Positions 56,644 to 64,000 of a DNA stretch of 64,000 nt are shown here, in pieces (the first letter of the stretch is position 1; the number at the start of each line of letters is the position of its first letter). Position numbers and translations under genes: made by a program. The notes under the pieces were generated by a model. That model did no database searches and was not told where the DNA came from. It worked only from the letters and a program-made list of their open reading frames with translations. This DNA comes from JADLHS01 sp964561105 (GTDB lineage Bacteria > Verrucomicrobiota > Verrucomicrobiia > Limisphaerales > JADLHS01): the NCBI GenBank assembly GCA_964561105.1, contig CAZLOH010000002.1:1-64000 (forward strand). Reading direction: 5' to 3'.

Positions 56644-58599
56644 ATGAGCAAAATCATCGGCATAGATTTGGGCACGACCAATTCCCTCGTGGCCACCGTG
56701 GACAGCGGTATTCCGTATGTCATTGCCGATGCGGACGGGCGACGGCTCACGCCGTCGGTCGTGCATTGGCCGGCGCGCGGGGCCGACCCCCTGGTGGGCA
56801 TTGCGGCCAATCGCATGCGCGTCGTCAAGCCGGCCGAAACGGCCTATTCGGTGAAGCGGTTCATCGGCCGGCGCGGCGCGGACATTGCGCCGGAGGAAAG
56901 ACTGGTCCCATTTCCGATCGAGCGTTCGGATGGCAGCCCGGTGAAAATCAGGATGCACGAGCGTGATTTCACGCCCGAGGAAATCTCCGCCGAGGTCCTG
57001 AAAAAACTCAAACGCGATGCCGAAGCCGCAATCGGCGAACCGGTCACCCGCGCCGTCATCACCGTGCCGGCCTATTTCAACGACGCCCAACGCAACGCCA
57101 CCAAGCGGGCCGGCGAACTGGCGGGTTTCACCGTCGAGCGCATCCTCAACGAACCCACCGCCGCCGCGCTCGCGTATGGTTTGGACAAGCTCAAGGAGAA
57201 ATCGAAGATCGCCGTTTATGATTTGGGCGGCGGCACCTTTGATCTTTCGATTCTCGAACTGAACGCGGGCGTTTTTCAGGTTCTCGCCACGAATGGCAAC
57301 ACGCGTTTGGGCGGCGACGATCTCGACCAACGGCTGGTGGAGTTCGTACTCGAACAGATTAACCAGAGCAAGCCGAGGGGGCAGAGTGAGTCAAAGCAAG
57401 ACGCTGTTCCACCCGTTGCCTCCGGTCTCAATTCTCCGGTCATCATTTCCCGGGTGCGCGAAGCGGCGGAGCAGGCGAAGATCAAGCTCTCCACGGAAAC
57501 GGAGACGGAGATCACTCTGCCGTTTCTCACCTCGGATTTCAGCTTTGGTTGCCGGCTCACGCGCGCGGAACTGGAGCGGCTCACGCGCGACATCGTGGAA
57601 CGCACCCGCCCGCATTGCCTCCGCGCGCTGGCGGACGCCAAACTGGAGGCCAGGGATTTGGATCAGGTGATCCTCGTCGGCGGTCAGACGCGCATGCCGC
57701 TCGTGCGCCAGCTCGTGAGCGGATGGTTTGGTTGCGCCGAGTTTGCGGAGGATCGCGGCGGCATCCGGCTCGGGGAATCTTATCACCGACCAGACGGGCC
57801 ACTGCTGAATTCCTCGCAAAACCCGGATGAAGCGGTGGCGCTGGGCGCGGCCATCCAGGCGGAAATTTTGTCGGGTGGTTTCCGCAATGTGCTGCTGCTT
57901 GATGTGACGCCCCTGTCCTTGGGCATCGAAACGTTCGGCGGCTTGATGAACGTCATCATTCCCCGCAACTCAACCATTCCACTCAAAGCGGGCGAGATGT
58001 TCACGACGGCGGTGGATCAACAGCGTTCGATGTTGATCCACGTTTTGCAAGGTGAACGCGAGCGCGCCCAGGACAACTGGAGTTTAGGGAAGTTCACCTT
58101 GGAATTTGAGTCCGCGGCACGCGGTGTGCCGCGCGTGGGGGTGCAGTTCGAGATTGATGCGAATGGAATTCTCCACGTGCTCGCTCGCGATACAAAGACG
58201 GGACGCGAGAAGGTGGTGGAAATGAAATCCGCCGTGGACGTGGATGACGCCGCCGTGACCCGCATGGTCGAGGAATCCGTGGCGCACGCCTTCGATGATC
58301 TGGCCACGCGCCGCTGGGTGGAAGCGAAGCTGAAGGCGAACGAGTTGCTGGCCGCCGCCCGCAAAGGCCTGACCGGTTGCGCGGACGAACTGGACGCGGC
58401 CTATATTGCGCAGGTTGAAGCCGCCTTGAACACACTGTCGGCCGCTCTGGCCACCGAAGTCGCCCCCACCGGCGCCGGAGACACCAAGCAACTGCAATCC
58501 GCCTGCGCCGTCGTGGACGAGGTGACCAAACCACTGGCCGACTTGTTAATGGATAAGGCGATGGAAGCCATGCTGCGGAAGCGCGGCGCGATTTCATAG
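56644..58599 (+). CDS. Hsp70 family chaperone, DnaK-like
   Basis: A 651-residue Hsp70. The ATPase domain has GIDLGTTNSLVA, TVPAYFNDAQRNATKRAGELAGF, NEPTAAALAYG, VYDLGGGTFDLSIL and LVGGQTRMPLV; the substrate domain PLSLGIETFGGLMNVIIPRNSTIPLKAGEMFTTAVDQQ and a helical lid follow. It lacks the acidic/Gly tail of DnaK and has a non-canonical lid (VDDAAVTRMVEESVAHAFDD). No dnaJ or grpE gene is adjacent, so it may be a paralogue with specialised clients. Divergent from the ECF gene, about 140 bases apart. Confidence 0.9.
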   Translation: MSKIIGIDLGTTNSLVATVDSGIPYVIADADGRRLTPSVVHWPARGADPLVGIAANRMRVVKPAETAYSVKRFIGRRGADIAPEERLVPFPIERSDGSPVKIRMHERDFTPEEISAEVLKKLKRDAEAAIGEPVTRAVITVPAYFNDAQRNATKRAGELAGFTVERILNEPTAAALAYGLDKLKEKSKIAVYDLGGGTFDLSILELNAGVFQVLATNGNTRLGGDDLDQRLVEFVLEQINQSKPRGQSESKQDAVPPVASGLNSPVIISRVREAAEQAKIKLSTETETEITLPFLTSDFSFGCRLTRAELERLTRDIVERTRPHCLRALADAKLEARDLDQVILVGGQTRMPLVRQLVSGWFGCAEFAEDRGGIRLGESYHRPDGPLLNSSQNPDEAVALGAAIQAEILSGGFRNVLLLDVTPLSLGIETFGGLMNVIIPRNSTIPLKAGEMFTTAVDQQRSMLIHVLQGERERAQDNWSLGKFTLEFESAARGVPRVGVQFEIDANGILHVLARDTKTGREKVVEMKSAVDVDDAAVTRMVEESVAHAFDDLATRRWVEAKLKANELLAAARKGLTGCADELDAAYIAQVEAALNTLSAALATEVAPTGAGDTKQLQSACAVVDEVTKPLADLLMDKAMEAMLRKRGAIS

Positions 58600-58766
58600 C
58601 GCGCGGAGGTGGGTTTGACAAAGCGCGGGCTGCTCAACACCCAGAACAGCGTGGCGATGAGCAGAATCACCACGACCACCGCCAGGATCAGCATCACCAG
58701 TTGCAGCCGGCCGCGGCGGGAATAGCGGCGCCGACCGTGGGAATGTGCGGCGGGGTTCATTTCCAC
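58401..58766 (-). CDS. Small membrane protein whose frame runs antisense into the hsp70 end
   Basis: The first 55 residues look like a real small membrane protein: a basic start HGRRRYSRRGRLQ, then a strong helix LVMLILAVVVVILLIATLFWVL and SSPRFVKPTSAR. The frame has no stop before it enters the reverse strand of the hsp70 gene and continues for 66 more codons to 58401, where the sequence looks like ordinary antisense translation. Either the ends overlap by nearly 200 bases or a stop was lost. No homologue recognised. Confidence 0.42.
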   Translation of the reverse strand: MEMNPAAHSHGRRRYSRRGRLQLVMLILAVVVVILLIATLFWVLSSPRFVKPTSARYEIAPRFRSMASIALSINKSASGLVTSSTTAQADCSCLVSPAPVGATSVARAADSVFKAASTCAI

Positions 58767-58851
58767 CGATACTTCTACACGTTCGCCAAGGCTGCAACCA
58801 TTTTGTGTTCACAAAATGGGCCGGCGAAATTGAAAAATCCGCGCGGACTAT

Positions 58852-60189
58852 TCAGGTTGCCGTTTGCGGAGCAGCATTCGCCTTGAGGAGCCAGTCGGAA
58901 TCCTGTTTCAGGTACAGCGTCTGGGTCGGGAACGCGAAATTGAGCTTCTCCTGGTCGAACCGTTCTTTGAGCGAGAGGTTCATTTCCTGCAAACTCGCCA
59001 GACACGCTTTCATGTCCGTGCCGTTCCACCAGTGGACCACCAGGATGTTCAGCGACGAACTTTCAAATTTGTTGAAACTCATGACCAGGTCCGCCGTTTG
59101 CGGATGGCCGCGAAAGACTTCCTCGATGAGCTTGAGCGCCAGCTTCACTTTTTCGACGGGCGTGTCGTACGTGATGCCGATATTCATCACGGTCTTGATA
59201 TTGGGCCGCGCGGCGATGTTGATGATGGTGGCGCTGCCCATCGTCTTGTTCGGGATGCTGACGAGGTGGCCGTCCAGGTTCCGGATGCGTGTACTGCGCA
59301 GACCGATGCTTTCAACGGGCCCGTCAATGTTGTCCACCTGGATGCGGTCGCCGATCTTGAACGGCTTGTCCAGGAAGATGGCCACCGCGCCGAACAGATT
59401 GGCCAGCGTGTCCTGGGCCGCCAGCCCCACTGCGAGACCCCCGATGGACAGCGAGGCAATGGCCGCCGTGATGTTCACCCCCATGTTGTTGAGCGTGGTC
59501 AGAACCGCCACCACCACGATGAACACTTTCAGACTCTTGCGGATGATCGGGAAGAGTTGCTGGTTGAACGCCTGATCGTCCTGGGCCGCCACCCGCTGCC
59601 GCCAGAAGCTCATCAACAGGTCAATGAACTTCATCACCAGATAGGTCAACGTAACGGCAATGACGATGGTAAAAACCTTGCTGAGGATGTTGTCCACCAT
59701 TTCGGGCCACCTGAAGACGCCCAGGCCGATATGCAGGAAAATGATGAACGCGATCACTTTGACCGGCCCGTTGAGCAGGTCCAGCACCAAATCGTCGAAC
59801 TTGGTCGTGCTCCTTTGCGCCCACTTTTTCAACCACACGCGCGTCAGGTAATCCAGCAGCTTGGAGACATAGAACGCGAGGAAAATGTAAATGAGCGAAA
59901 ACACATATTTCCACAGCTCGTTGCCCCAGAGCGTCCGTTTCATAAACGGCAGCTTGACGGCCAGGTCTTCCACCCAGGCGGGGGTTGGCGTCGGCTTGGA
60001 AATCTCGGACGCGACCACGCCGGTGGTCGTGTTGCTCGTGCCGCCGGAGGAAACGCTCACTGACGCCGTGACCGTATTGGTTTTGGCCGTCCCGGCCTCC
60101 TGCGCTGCCAGACTCCAGACGGACCACACCAAACTCACGCCGAGGAGAAACAGAACACCAAGATAGAGCCTCTTAAATTGAACTCGCAT
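58852..60189 (-). CDS. MscS-family mechanosensitive ion channel
   Basis: A 445-residue protein: signal/first helix (LYLGVLFLLGVSLVWSVWSLAAQ), a Thr/Ser-rich periplasmic stretch, further helices (YVFSLIYIFLAFYVSKLLDYL; VKVIAFIIFLHIGLGVF; VFTIVIAVTLTYLVMKFIDLLM; KVFIVVVAVLTTLNN) and the MscS pore/beta region SIGGLAVGLAAQDTLANLFGAVAIFLDKPFKIGDRIQV. The beta domain reads VESIGLRSTRIRNLDGHLVSIPNKTM. Length exceeds MscS (286). ATG 60189 is preferred over TTG 60204. Releases solutes on osmotic downshock in known members. Confidence 0.9.
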   Translation of the reverse strand: MRVQFKRLYLGVLFLLGVSLVWSVWSLAAQEAGTAKTNTVTASVSVSSGGTSNTTTGVVASEISKPTPTPAWVEDLAVKLPFMKRTLWGNELWKYVFSLIYIFLAFYVSKLLDYLTRVWLKKWAQRSTTKFDDLVLDLLNGPVKVIAFIIFLHIGLGVFRWPEMVDNILSKVFTIVIAVTLTYLVMKFIDLLMSFWRQRVAAQDDQAFNQQLFPIIRKSLKVFIVVVAVLTTLNNMGVNITAAIASLSIGGLAVGLAAQDTLANLFGAVAIFLDKPFKIGDRIQVDNIDGPVESIGLRSTRIRNLDGHLVSIPNKTMGSATIINIAARPNIKTVMNIGITYDTPVEKVKLALKLIEEVFRGHPQTADLVMSFNKFESSSLNILVVHWWNGTDMKACLASLQEMNLSLKERFDQEKLNFAFPTQTLYLKQDSDWLLKANAAPQTAT

Positions 60190-60242
60190 CGTTCCAGTGA
60201 ACAAAAATTGCGAATGGGAGCCAAGTCTGTGACCGGAAAATC

Positions 60243-60452
60243 TCAGCCGCCGGCGACGATTTTGACAATTTCCAGCGTGTCGCCCGCATGGAGTTGTCGC
60301 CCCGAAAACTCCGACGGCGCGACGGCCTCGCCATTGTGCTCCACCACCACGCTGCGCGGCAACAAACCCTGCGCGATGAGGAATTCCTCAATCGAGCAAG
60401 GCAGCTTGGCCGCGATGGACTGGCCGTTGGCGAAGATCGTGCCGGCGTTCAT
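60243..60452 (-). CDS. thiS: Sulfur carrier protein ThiS
   Basis: Carries sulfur as a C-terminal thiocarboxylate for the thiazole ring of thiamine. The 69-residue protein has the beta-grasp pattern IFANGQSIAAKLPCSIEEFLIAQGLLPRSVVVEHNGEAVAPSEFSGRQLHAGDTLEIVKIVAGG with the essential Gly-Gly end. Its ATG overlaps the stop of the toxin gene upstream (ATGA), tying it to the toxin/antitoxin pair. thiH lies 1.1 kb upstream on the same strand. Confidence 0.9.
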   Translation of the reverse strand: MNAGTIFANGQSIAAKLPCSIEEFLIAQGLLPRSVVVEHNGEAVAPSEFSGRQLHAGDTLEIVKIVAGG

Positions 60453-60712
60453 GCAAACAGATTGTCGAACTCGTTGTGCGTCCGGATCCAAATCCACTCG
60501 ATCGTGTCACCGCCGCGCACGCCGACCGCGCGGTATTGATCGTTGATGCGAACCGACCAGACATCCTCCCGGCCTTGAAGCTTCTTGAATCGCAAGGAAG
60601 GATGATCGGGATTCTGCTCGAACAAACAATAGACCTCGCGAGCGCGGGCTTTCACGGAAGATGCGAGCGGGCCATAAGCGCGCCAGAAAGCAGGCCGGGT
60701 CTTGGAGATCAC
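60449..60712 (-). CDS. RelE/ParE-like toxin
   Basis: An 87-residue protein of the RelE/ParE fold: ISKTRPAFWRAYGPL, then REVYCLFEQNPDHPSLRFKKLQG, VWSVRINDQYRAVGVRGGDTIEWIWIRTHNEFDNLF. The RINDQYRA block and C-terminal IGTHxxYD-like IRTHNEFD are typical. GTG start at 60712-60710 overlaps the antitoxin stop. In known systems such proteins cut mRNA on the ribosome or poison gyrase; which one is not visible here. Confidence 0.85.
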   Translation of the reverse strand: MISKTRPAFWRAYGPLASSVKARAREVYCLFEQNPDHPSLRFKKLQGREDVWSVRINDQYRAVGVRGGDTIEWIWIRTHNEFDNLFA

Positions 60713-60930
60713 AGCTTGGCAGGGTCAAGCGGTTCGGCTGGCCCTTCCCGCAATGCATCCGCCACAAATCTGTCCAGTTTCGGATGCGTGCGCTTGTCGG
60801 CCAGGATGCGTTCCCACTCGCGGTCACCGGCCTGTTGTTGGAGAAAGCGCGCGAAATCCACCACCTCGCGGGCCTTGTCCTCGGGCAGGCCGCCCACGAT
60901 TTCGACCAACTCTTTAGCCACCGCTGTCAT
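60709..60930 (-). CDS. Antitoxin of the DUF2281-like type
   Basis: A 73-residue protein starting MTAVAKELVEIVGGLPEDKAREVVDFARFLQQQAGDREWERIL, a pattern of antitoxins paired with RelE/ParE toxins: a short helix pair LxxxxxxEvxdFaxFL. The C-terminal half (RFVADALREGPAEPLDPAKL) presumably wraps the toxin. It overlaps the toxin gene by four bases. No obvious DNA-binding domain, so autoregulation would differ from MazE/RHH types. Confidence 0.8.
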   Translation of the reverse strand: MTAVAKELVEIVGGLPEDKAREVVDFARFLQQQAGDREWERILADKRTHPKLDRFVADALREGPAEPLDPAKL

Positions 60931-60995
60931 GTGCCAAGGCTAACCTTCCTTCCACACCCGGGCAAGCGCCGCCGCAACGAGAAACGGCTTCGCGT

Positions 60996-61036
60996 GCAAA
61001 GCAGTTTGGCCGCGATGGTCCGGCCGTTGGCGATGA
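60996..61036 (-). pseudogene. Fragment of a second thiS (5' part)
   Basis: From 60996 to 61036 the sequence matches the beginning of thiS (60396-60436) at about 36 of 41 bases. On the minus strand it reads IIANGRTIAAKL, against IFANGQSIAAKL in the intact gene. It begins exactly at the stop codon of the 61037-61552 gene and breaks off after about 15 codons. The intact thiS lies about 600 bases further on, past the toxin/antitoxin genes. Confidence 0.7.
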
Positions 61037-61552
61037 TTACTGCTTGCTCCCATTTGAATACGATAGTTCGATGATTCGAAGCGGTGCAAAGTTGTGCCGA
61101 TCCAGTTGCTCAAAAGCGGCTGGCGAAATCAGGCCCGTGGTCTCATCCGAAAAACCAACCGCGTGCGCCGGGTTACGCTGGAAAAAATTCCAAATAGTTG
61201 ACTGCGGCACATTGTCGAATACCCGATCACAGAAGACCATGACCTGCTGTTGAGTGGTGGTGACATAACCGTTGGTACGCACCCAGTAGTCGGCTTCCGG
61301 CGTCCAGTGGCTCTGGCTCAATTGGAAAAAGTTCGTGCGATCAACCGAATCCAAGTCGTGGAGCTTTGACATCCAGTTAGTCCCGCCGCCCAGCCGCGAG
61401 GTGTAGCAAGCGATCTGTTTGCAGGCAGTGAGCGCGTAACTGTTGCCTCCGCAGTTTGTTGGTTGGGTAAGCAACGGCCACGCGAGCGATGCGGCGACCA
61501 CCAGCGCGGCAGCACCCAGCAAACATGCCAAAACTTTCCTCTTAGCTTTCAC
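61037..61552 (-). CDS. Exported protein of unknown function
   Basis: A 171-residue protein with a signal or anchor (KVLACLLGAAALVVAASLAW) and a motif CGGNSYALTACKQIACYTSRL, three cysteines that may form disulfides. Later it has FFQLSQSHWTPEADYWVRTNGYVTT. It starts with ATG overlapping the thiH stop by four bases, so it is translated with thiH, but nothing links it to thiamine synthesis. I have seen similar lone proteins in Verrucomicrobiota; no named family. Confidence 0.65.
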   Translation of the reverse strand: MKAKRKVLACLLGAAALVVAASLAWPLLTQPTNCGGNSYALTACKQIACYTSRLGGGTNWMSKLHDLDSVDRTNFFQLSQSHWTPEADYWVRTNGYVTTTQQQVMVFCDRVFDNVPQSTIWNFFQRNPAHAVGFSDETTGLISPAAFEQLDRHNFAPLRIIELSYSNGSKQ

Positions 61553-62760
61553 CGCTCAGTTTCAAGGGTCAGCGCGGCGTCCCAATCCTTCCACACCGGT
61601 TCGTAGCCGAGGCTTTGAATCAACTTCGCCACTTCGTCCGCGGAACGTTCATCGGCGATGTTGAATTGCCCGGTCGCATTGGTCGCATGACCATTGGTCG
61701 GCGTCGCCCATTCGCTTGAACCCGCCTCCACAATCCGACCACGCACCGTCTGGTGAATCTTCTCCTTGCCCGCGCCGGTATATCCGCCCGGTTCGGTGTG
61801 GCTGCCCGCGCTGATGAGCGTGATGCCCAAGGGGAACAACCCATCGCGCAATTTCGCGGGTTCACGGGTCGAGAGCACGAGGCCCACATCGGGAAACGTC
61901 AGCCGGAATGCGCATACCAGTTGCACCAATTCACGGTCGGAGATGTGGGTGAGCGGCTGGAACTCTCCCGCGCACGGCCGCAGGCGGGGCAGCGAGATGG
62001 TGATCTGCGCCTTCCAGCAGTTGCGCAACAGATACTCCGCGTGCGCCGCCACGCACAACGCTTCGTAACGCCAGTCGGCCAGGCCATACAGCGCCCCGAT
62101 ACCCAGACGACGGAACCCCGCCGCGTAAGCGCGCTCGGGCGTTTCCAGTCGCCACTCGAAATTCTTCTTCGGCCCGGCCGTGTGCATTTCGTCATACACC
62201 GCGCGATCGTAAGTTTCCTGATAAACCACCAGGCCATCCGCACCGGCGGCCACCAGCGGACGATATTCCTCCGTTTCCATCGGTCCAACCTCGAGCGAAA
62301 CACTGGGCGTTTCCGCGTGCAACGCCGCGATGCAACTGGCGAGATAACCGTTGGAAACAAACTTGGGATGCTCGCCCGCCACGAGCAGGACATTGCGAAA
62401 TCCCTGGGCGGCCAGGGCCCGGGCCTCGCGTTGCACCTCGTCCACCGAGAGCGTGACCCGAAGGATCGGATTGTCCCGCGAGAAGCCGCAGTATTTGCAG
62501 TTGTTGATGCACTCGTTGGAAAGGTAGAGCGGCGCGAAGAGCCGGATGACTTTGCCGAAGCGCTGGCGCGTCAGCGCCTGTGAGCGACGCCCCATCGTTT
62601 CGAGCAATTCGCCCGCAGCCGGTGAAATCAATTGCGCAAAGTCGGTGAGCGACAGTTTTTCCCGAGCCAGACTTCCGCGTACGGCATCGGGGGTGGTGGA
62701 CAACGAACTCCGCCCCAGCGCTGCCAGCGAAAGCGAATCGAATTCTGAAACAAAACTCAC
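61549..62760 (-). CDS. thiH: 2-iminoacetate synthase ThiH
   Basis: Radical SAM enzyme that splits tyrosine to give 2-iminoacetate for the thiazole ring. The 403-residue protein has the cluster motif C84-x3-C88-x2-C91 in SNECINNCKYCGFSR, RNVLLVAGEHPKFV, EVGPMETEEYRPLVAAGADGLVVYQETYD, RRLGIGALYGLADWRYEAL, ISLPRLRPCAGEF and ITLISAGSHTEPGGY. A poorly conserved 25-residue segment (RGRIVEAGSSEWATPTNGHAT) lies near the C-terminus where repeats may have entered. No TPP riboswitch motif was seen in the region upstream. Confidence 0.93.
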   Translation of the reverse strand: MSFVSEFDSLSLAALGRSSLSTTPDAVRGSLAREKLSLTDFAQLISPAAGELLETMGRRSQALTRQRFGKVIRLFAPLYLSNECINNCKYCGFSRDNPILRVTLSVDEVQREARALAAQGFRNVLLVAGEHPKFVSNGYLASCIAALHAETPSVSLEVGPMETEEYRPLVAAGADGLVVYQETYDRAVYDEMHTAGPKKNFEWRLETPERAYAAGFRRLGIGALYGLADWRYEALCVAAHAEYLLRNCWKAQITISLPRLRPCAGEFQPLTHISDRELVQLVCAFRLTFPDVGLVLSTREPAKLRDGLFPLGITLISAGSHTEPGGYTGAGKEKIHQTVRGRIVEAGSSEWATPTNGHATNATGQFNIADERSADEVAKLIQSLGYEPVWKDWDAALTLETER

Positions 62761-62924
62761 GGCGCAAACGTATCAAAGCTCCGGCCAAAGTCGAGTTACG
62801 CGGTGACGGAAGGCGTGCGAGCGAGTCGGCGATTCCCACGAAATAGGGAAGATCAGCGTGGCGGTGGTTGTCCCACTGTGAAAGCCGGCAGCGCCTTCAG
62901 CAACGTCATCCCTGCCCAATCGAG

Positions 62925-63147
62925 CCGCCCGCTCCGGGCGGACGGAATTCTCGCAGCGCGAGAACTTCCACCTCACTCGGAGCGAAACCATTCAGCGACA
63001 TACGCCGGCAGTCGAGCGCAGCTCACTCTCTGGCAGGTGGTGCTGGTCGCGCTGCGACCAGCCCGTCCGCGCAGAGCGGACGGAATCGGGCGGGCGGAAC
63101 CTCCGACGTGCCGCTCTGCGCGGCGCGACTCCTCGCAGCGCGAGGAG
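62925..63147. repeat. Cluster of five short perfect hairpins
   Basis: Five stems of 6-8 bp with 3-5-base loops: ccgcccg/cgggcgg (62925-62941), ttctcgc/gcgagaa (62948-62964), tggtcgc/gcgacca (63044-63060), gtccgc/gcggac (63065-63081) and ctcctcgc/gcgaggag (63129-63147). Several share the loop agc or a Cgc-agc-gcG core. They resemble REP-like clusters. Confidence 0.75.
63018..63056. repeat. Dispersed repeat, copy 2
   Basis: Matches 19027-19068 at most positions (gcag.tca.t.tctggc.ggtggtgct.gtcgcgctgcg). It overlaps the hairpin tggtcgcgctgcgacca. Confidence 0.6.
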
Positions 63148-63251
63148 TTCCCCCGCTCGAAGCCGGCGCACTTTGAAATAAGCCAAGATGCGCCCGCGCA
63201 CGGCTCACCTTTTCACTTGGCGCGGATACCGCGTCCCCGTAAAGTTTCGGC

Positions 63252-63875
63252 ATGAAAAAACATCTGCTCCTCGCCCTTGCGCTGTGCCTCACGTTGCCGG
63301 CTTTTGCCGCCGACGATGAAGCCGGCTTTGTGTCCTTGATGGACGGTAAAACCTTCCACGGCTGGAAATCGGCCACGGAACACACCAATACCTGGAAGAT
63401 CGAGGACGGCGCGTTCGTGGCGCATGGCGAGCGCTGCCACCTGTTTTACGTCGGCGATCTGGCGCCGTTCAAGAATTTCCATCTCAAAGTCGAGGTGATG
63501 ACCGGCCCGCACTCCAACGGCGGGATTTATTTTCACACCAAGTATCAACCGGTCGGCTGGCCGCAGGGCGGCTTTGAATGTCAGGTCAACAACACGCACG
63601 GCGATTGGAAAAAGACCGGCAGCCTTTATGACGTCGCCAACACCGGGCTGACGGCGGCGCAGGACAACAAATGGTGGACGCAGGAGATCATTGTGGAAGG
63701 CAACACCGTCACGGTGCTGGTGGACGGCAAGAAGGTTTTGCAATACATCGAACCGCCGGGCGCCAAGGCCGGCAGCGATTTCGAGCGCAAGCTGGGTGAA
63801 GGCACGTTCGCGTTGCAGGGTCACGATCCCAACAGCGTCATCCACTATCGGAACATCCGCGTGAAGAAACTGTGA
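63252..63875 (+). CDS. 3-keto-disaccharide hydrolase (DUF1080) family protein
   Basis: A 207-residue exported protein (signal MKKHLLLALALCLTLPAFAAD) of the concanavalin-like DUF1080 family, abundant in Verrucomicrobiota and Planctomycetes. Family blocks are FVSLMDGKTFHGWK, TWKIEDGAFVAHG, NFHLKVEVMTGPHSNGGIYFHTKYQPVGWPQGGFECQVNN, TGSLYDV and a final FALQGHDPNSVIHYRNIRVKKL. Some members hydrolyse 3-keto-sugars. Start ATG 63252 is natural. Confidence 0.9.
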   Translation: MKKHLLLALALCLTLPAFAADDEAGFVSLMDGKTFHGWKSATEHTNTWKIEDGAFVAHGERCHLFYVGDLAPFKNFHLKVEVMTGPHSNGGIYFHTKYQPVGWPQGGFECQVNNTHGDWKKTGSLYDVANTGLTAAQDNKWWTQEIIVEGNTVTVLVDGKKVLQYIEPPGAKAGSDFERKLGEGTFALQGHDPNSVIHYRNIRVKKL

Positions 63876-63914
63876 ACGGTCATTTGACGCGGGCCTGATG
63901 ATTGGGCCGGCGGG

Positions 63915-63942
63915 AAACGCCCCTGCACTGGCAGGGGCGTTT
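63915..63942 (+). terminator. Intrinsic-type hairpin after the DUF1080 gene
   Basis: Perfect 12-bp stem aaacgcccctgc / gcaggggcgttt with a 4-base loop actg, 39 bases after the stop. It is followed by gctttgg, a short T-run, so it can act as a terminator, and its A-run could serve the other strand. Confidence 0.75.
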
Positions 63943-64000
63943 GCTTTGGTGGTCCACCCGCGGCGGTCCCGATTTGGCAAATCGCATTTCGCCCCTATAT

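Larger units (their letters stand above)
62761..63251. other. Intergenic stretch rich in small hairpins
   Basis: This gap between the divergent thiH and DUF1080 genes holds the hairpin cluster (62925-63147) and the second dispersed repeat (63018-63056). It must contain both promoters. I see no gene. Confidence 0.5.

Noticed and set aside
62761..63000. Possible TPP riboswitch before thiH
   Set aside because: I looked for the CTGAGA and ACC-TGAT-type conserved segments on the minus strand and did not see them.

Overview
The window looks like a chromosomal segment of a Verrucomicrobiota bacterium, probably of the Pedosphaera/Limisphaera lineage (former subdivision 3). This is inferred, not proven. 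Pointers are GC-rich sequence, a Gram-negative LPS locus carrying HPr kinase and HPr, a PEP-CTERM protein, a prepilin-type secreted protein, an ECF sigma factor with a long membrane/coiled-coil tail, a 3-keto-disaccharide-hydrolase (DUF1080) protein, and many short palindromic repeats. I saw no rRNA, tRNA, CRISPR array or prophage.

Layout. 1-6 kb is accessory: the start of a secreted protein cut by the left edge, a frameshifted ISAs1-type insertion sequence with exact 16-bp inverted repeats, and a minus-strand group of secreted proteins (PEP-CTERM protein; a CWC zinc-finger-like domain running in frame into a secreted protein; a prepilin-like protein). 6-14 kb holds SCO1 and a DUF420 protein (oxidase assembly), a GH42 beta-galactosidase homologue lacking its usual acid/base glutamate, a DciA-like protein, an SDR epimerase and a large U32 peptidase/RlhA-like protein with an in-frame palindromic insertion. 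14-21 kb is a compact plus-strand block kdsA-lptA-like-lptB-hprK-ptsH-gatC-gatA, joining LPS synthesis and export to a regulatory phosphocarrier pair. 21-28 kb is a complete minus-strand aa3-type cytochrome oxidase cluster (ctaA, ctaB, coxA, coxC, coxD, two small membrane proteins, coxB), preceded by a cupredoxin-like secreted protein; SCO1 and DUF420 at 6-7 kb probably serve the same enzyme. 28-30 kb has ribH and tig.

30-41.5 kb is a plus-strand run of envelope and secreted proteins: a parallel beta-helix/PDZ protein, an SGNH-hydrolase/TPR protein, a beta-propeller, a membrane protein, a DUF6483-like protein, and a glycosidase-like/serine-beta-lactamase fusion. 41.5-46.2 kb encodes an EmrAB-type efflux pair and a Ni/Co exporter divergent from a CsoR/RcnR-family repressor, with a G/C-tract operator between them. 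46-54 kb holds hpnH, a small lipoprotein, a TPR protein, lgt, miaA, a trypsin-like protease and an unknown secreted protein. 54-64 kb has an MBL hydrolase, the ECF sigma factor, an Hsp70, an MscS channel, and a minus-strand unit thiH - secreted protein - thiS remnant - antitoxin - toxin - thiS, in which a toxin/antitoxin pair is joined to thiS by 4-bp overlaps. It ends with a DUF1080 protein and an intrinsic terminator.

The points I find most worth following up are the altered catalytic or proton-pathway residues (GH42, CoxA), the REP-like palindromes inside reading frames, the thiS-toxin-antitoxin arrangement beside a second thiS fragment, and the metal-sensor/exporter pair. I see no clear wholly new defence or biosynthetic system.
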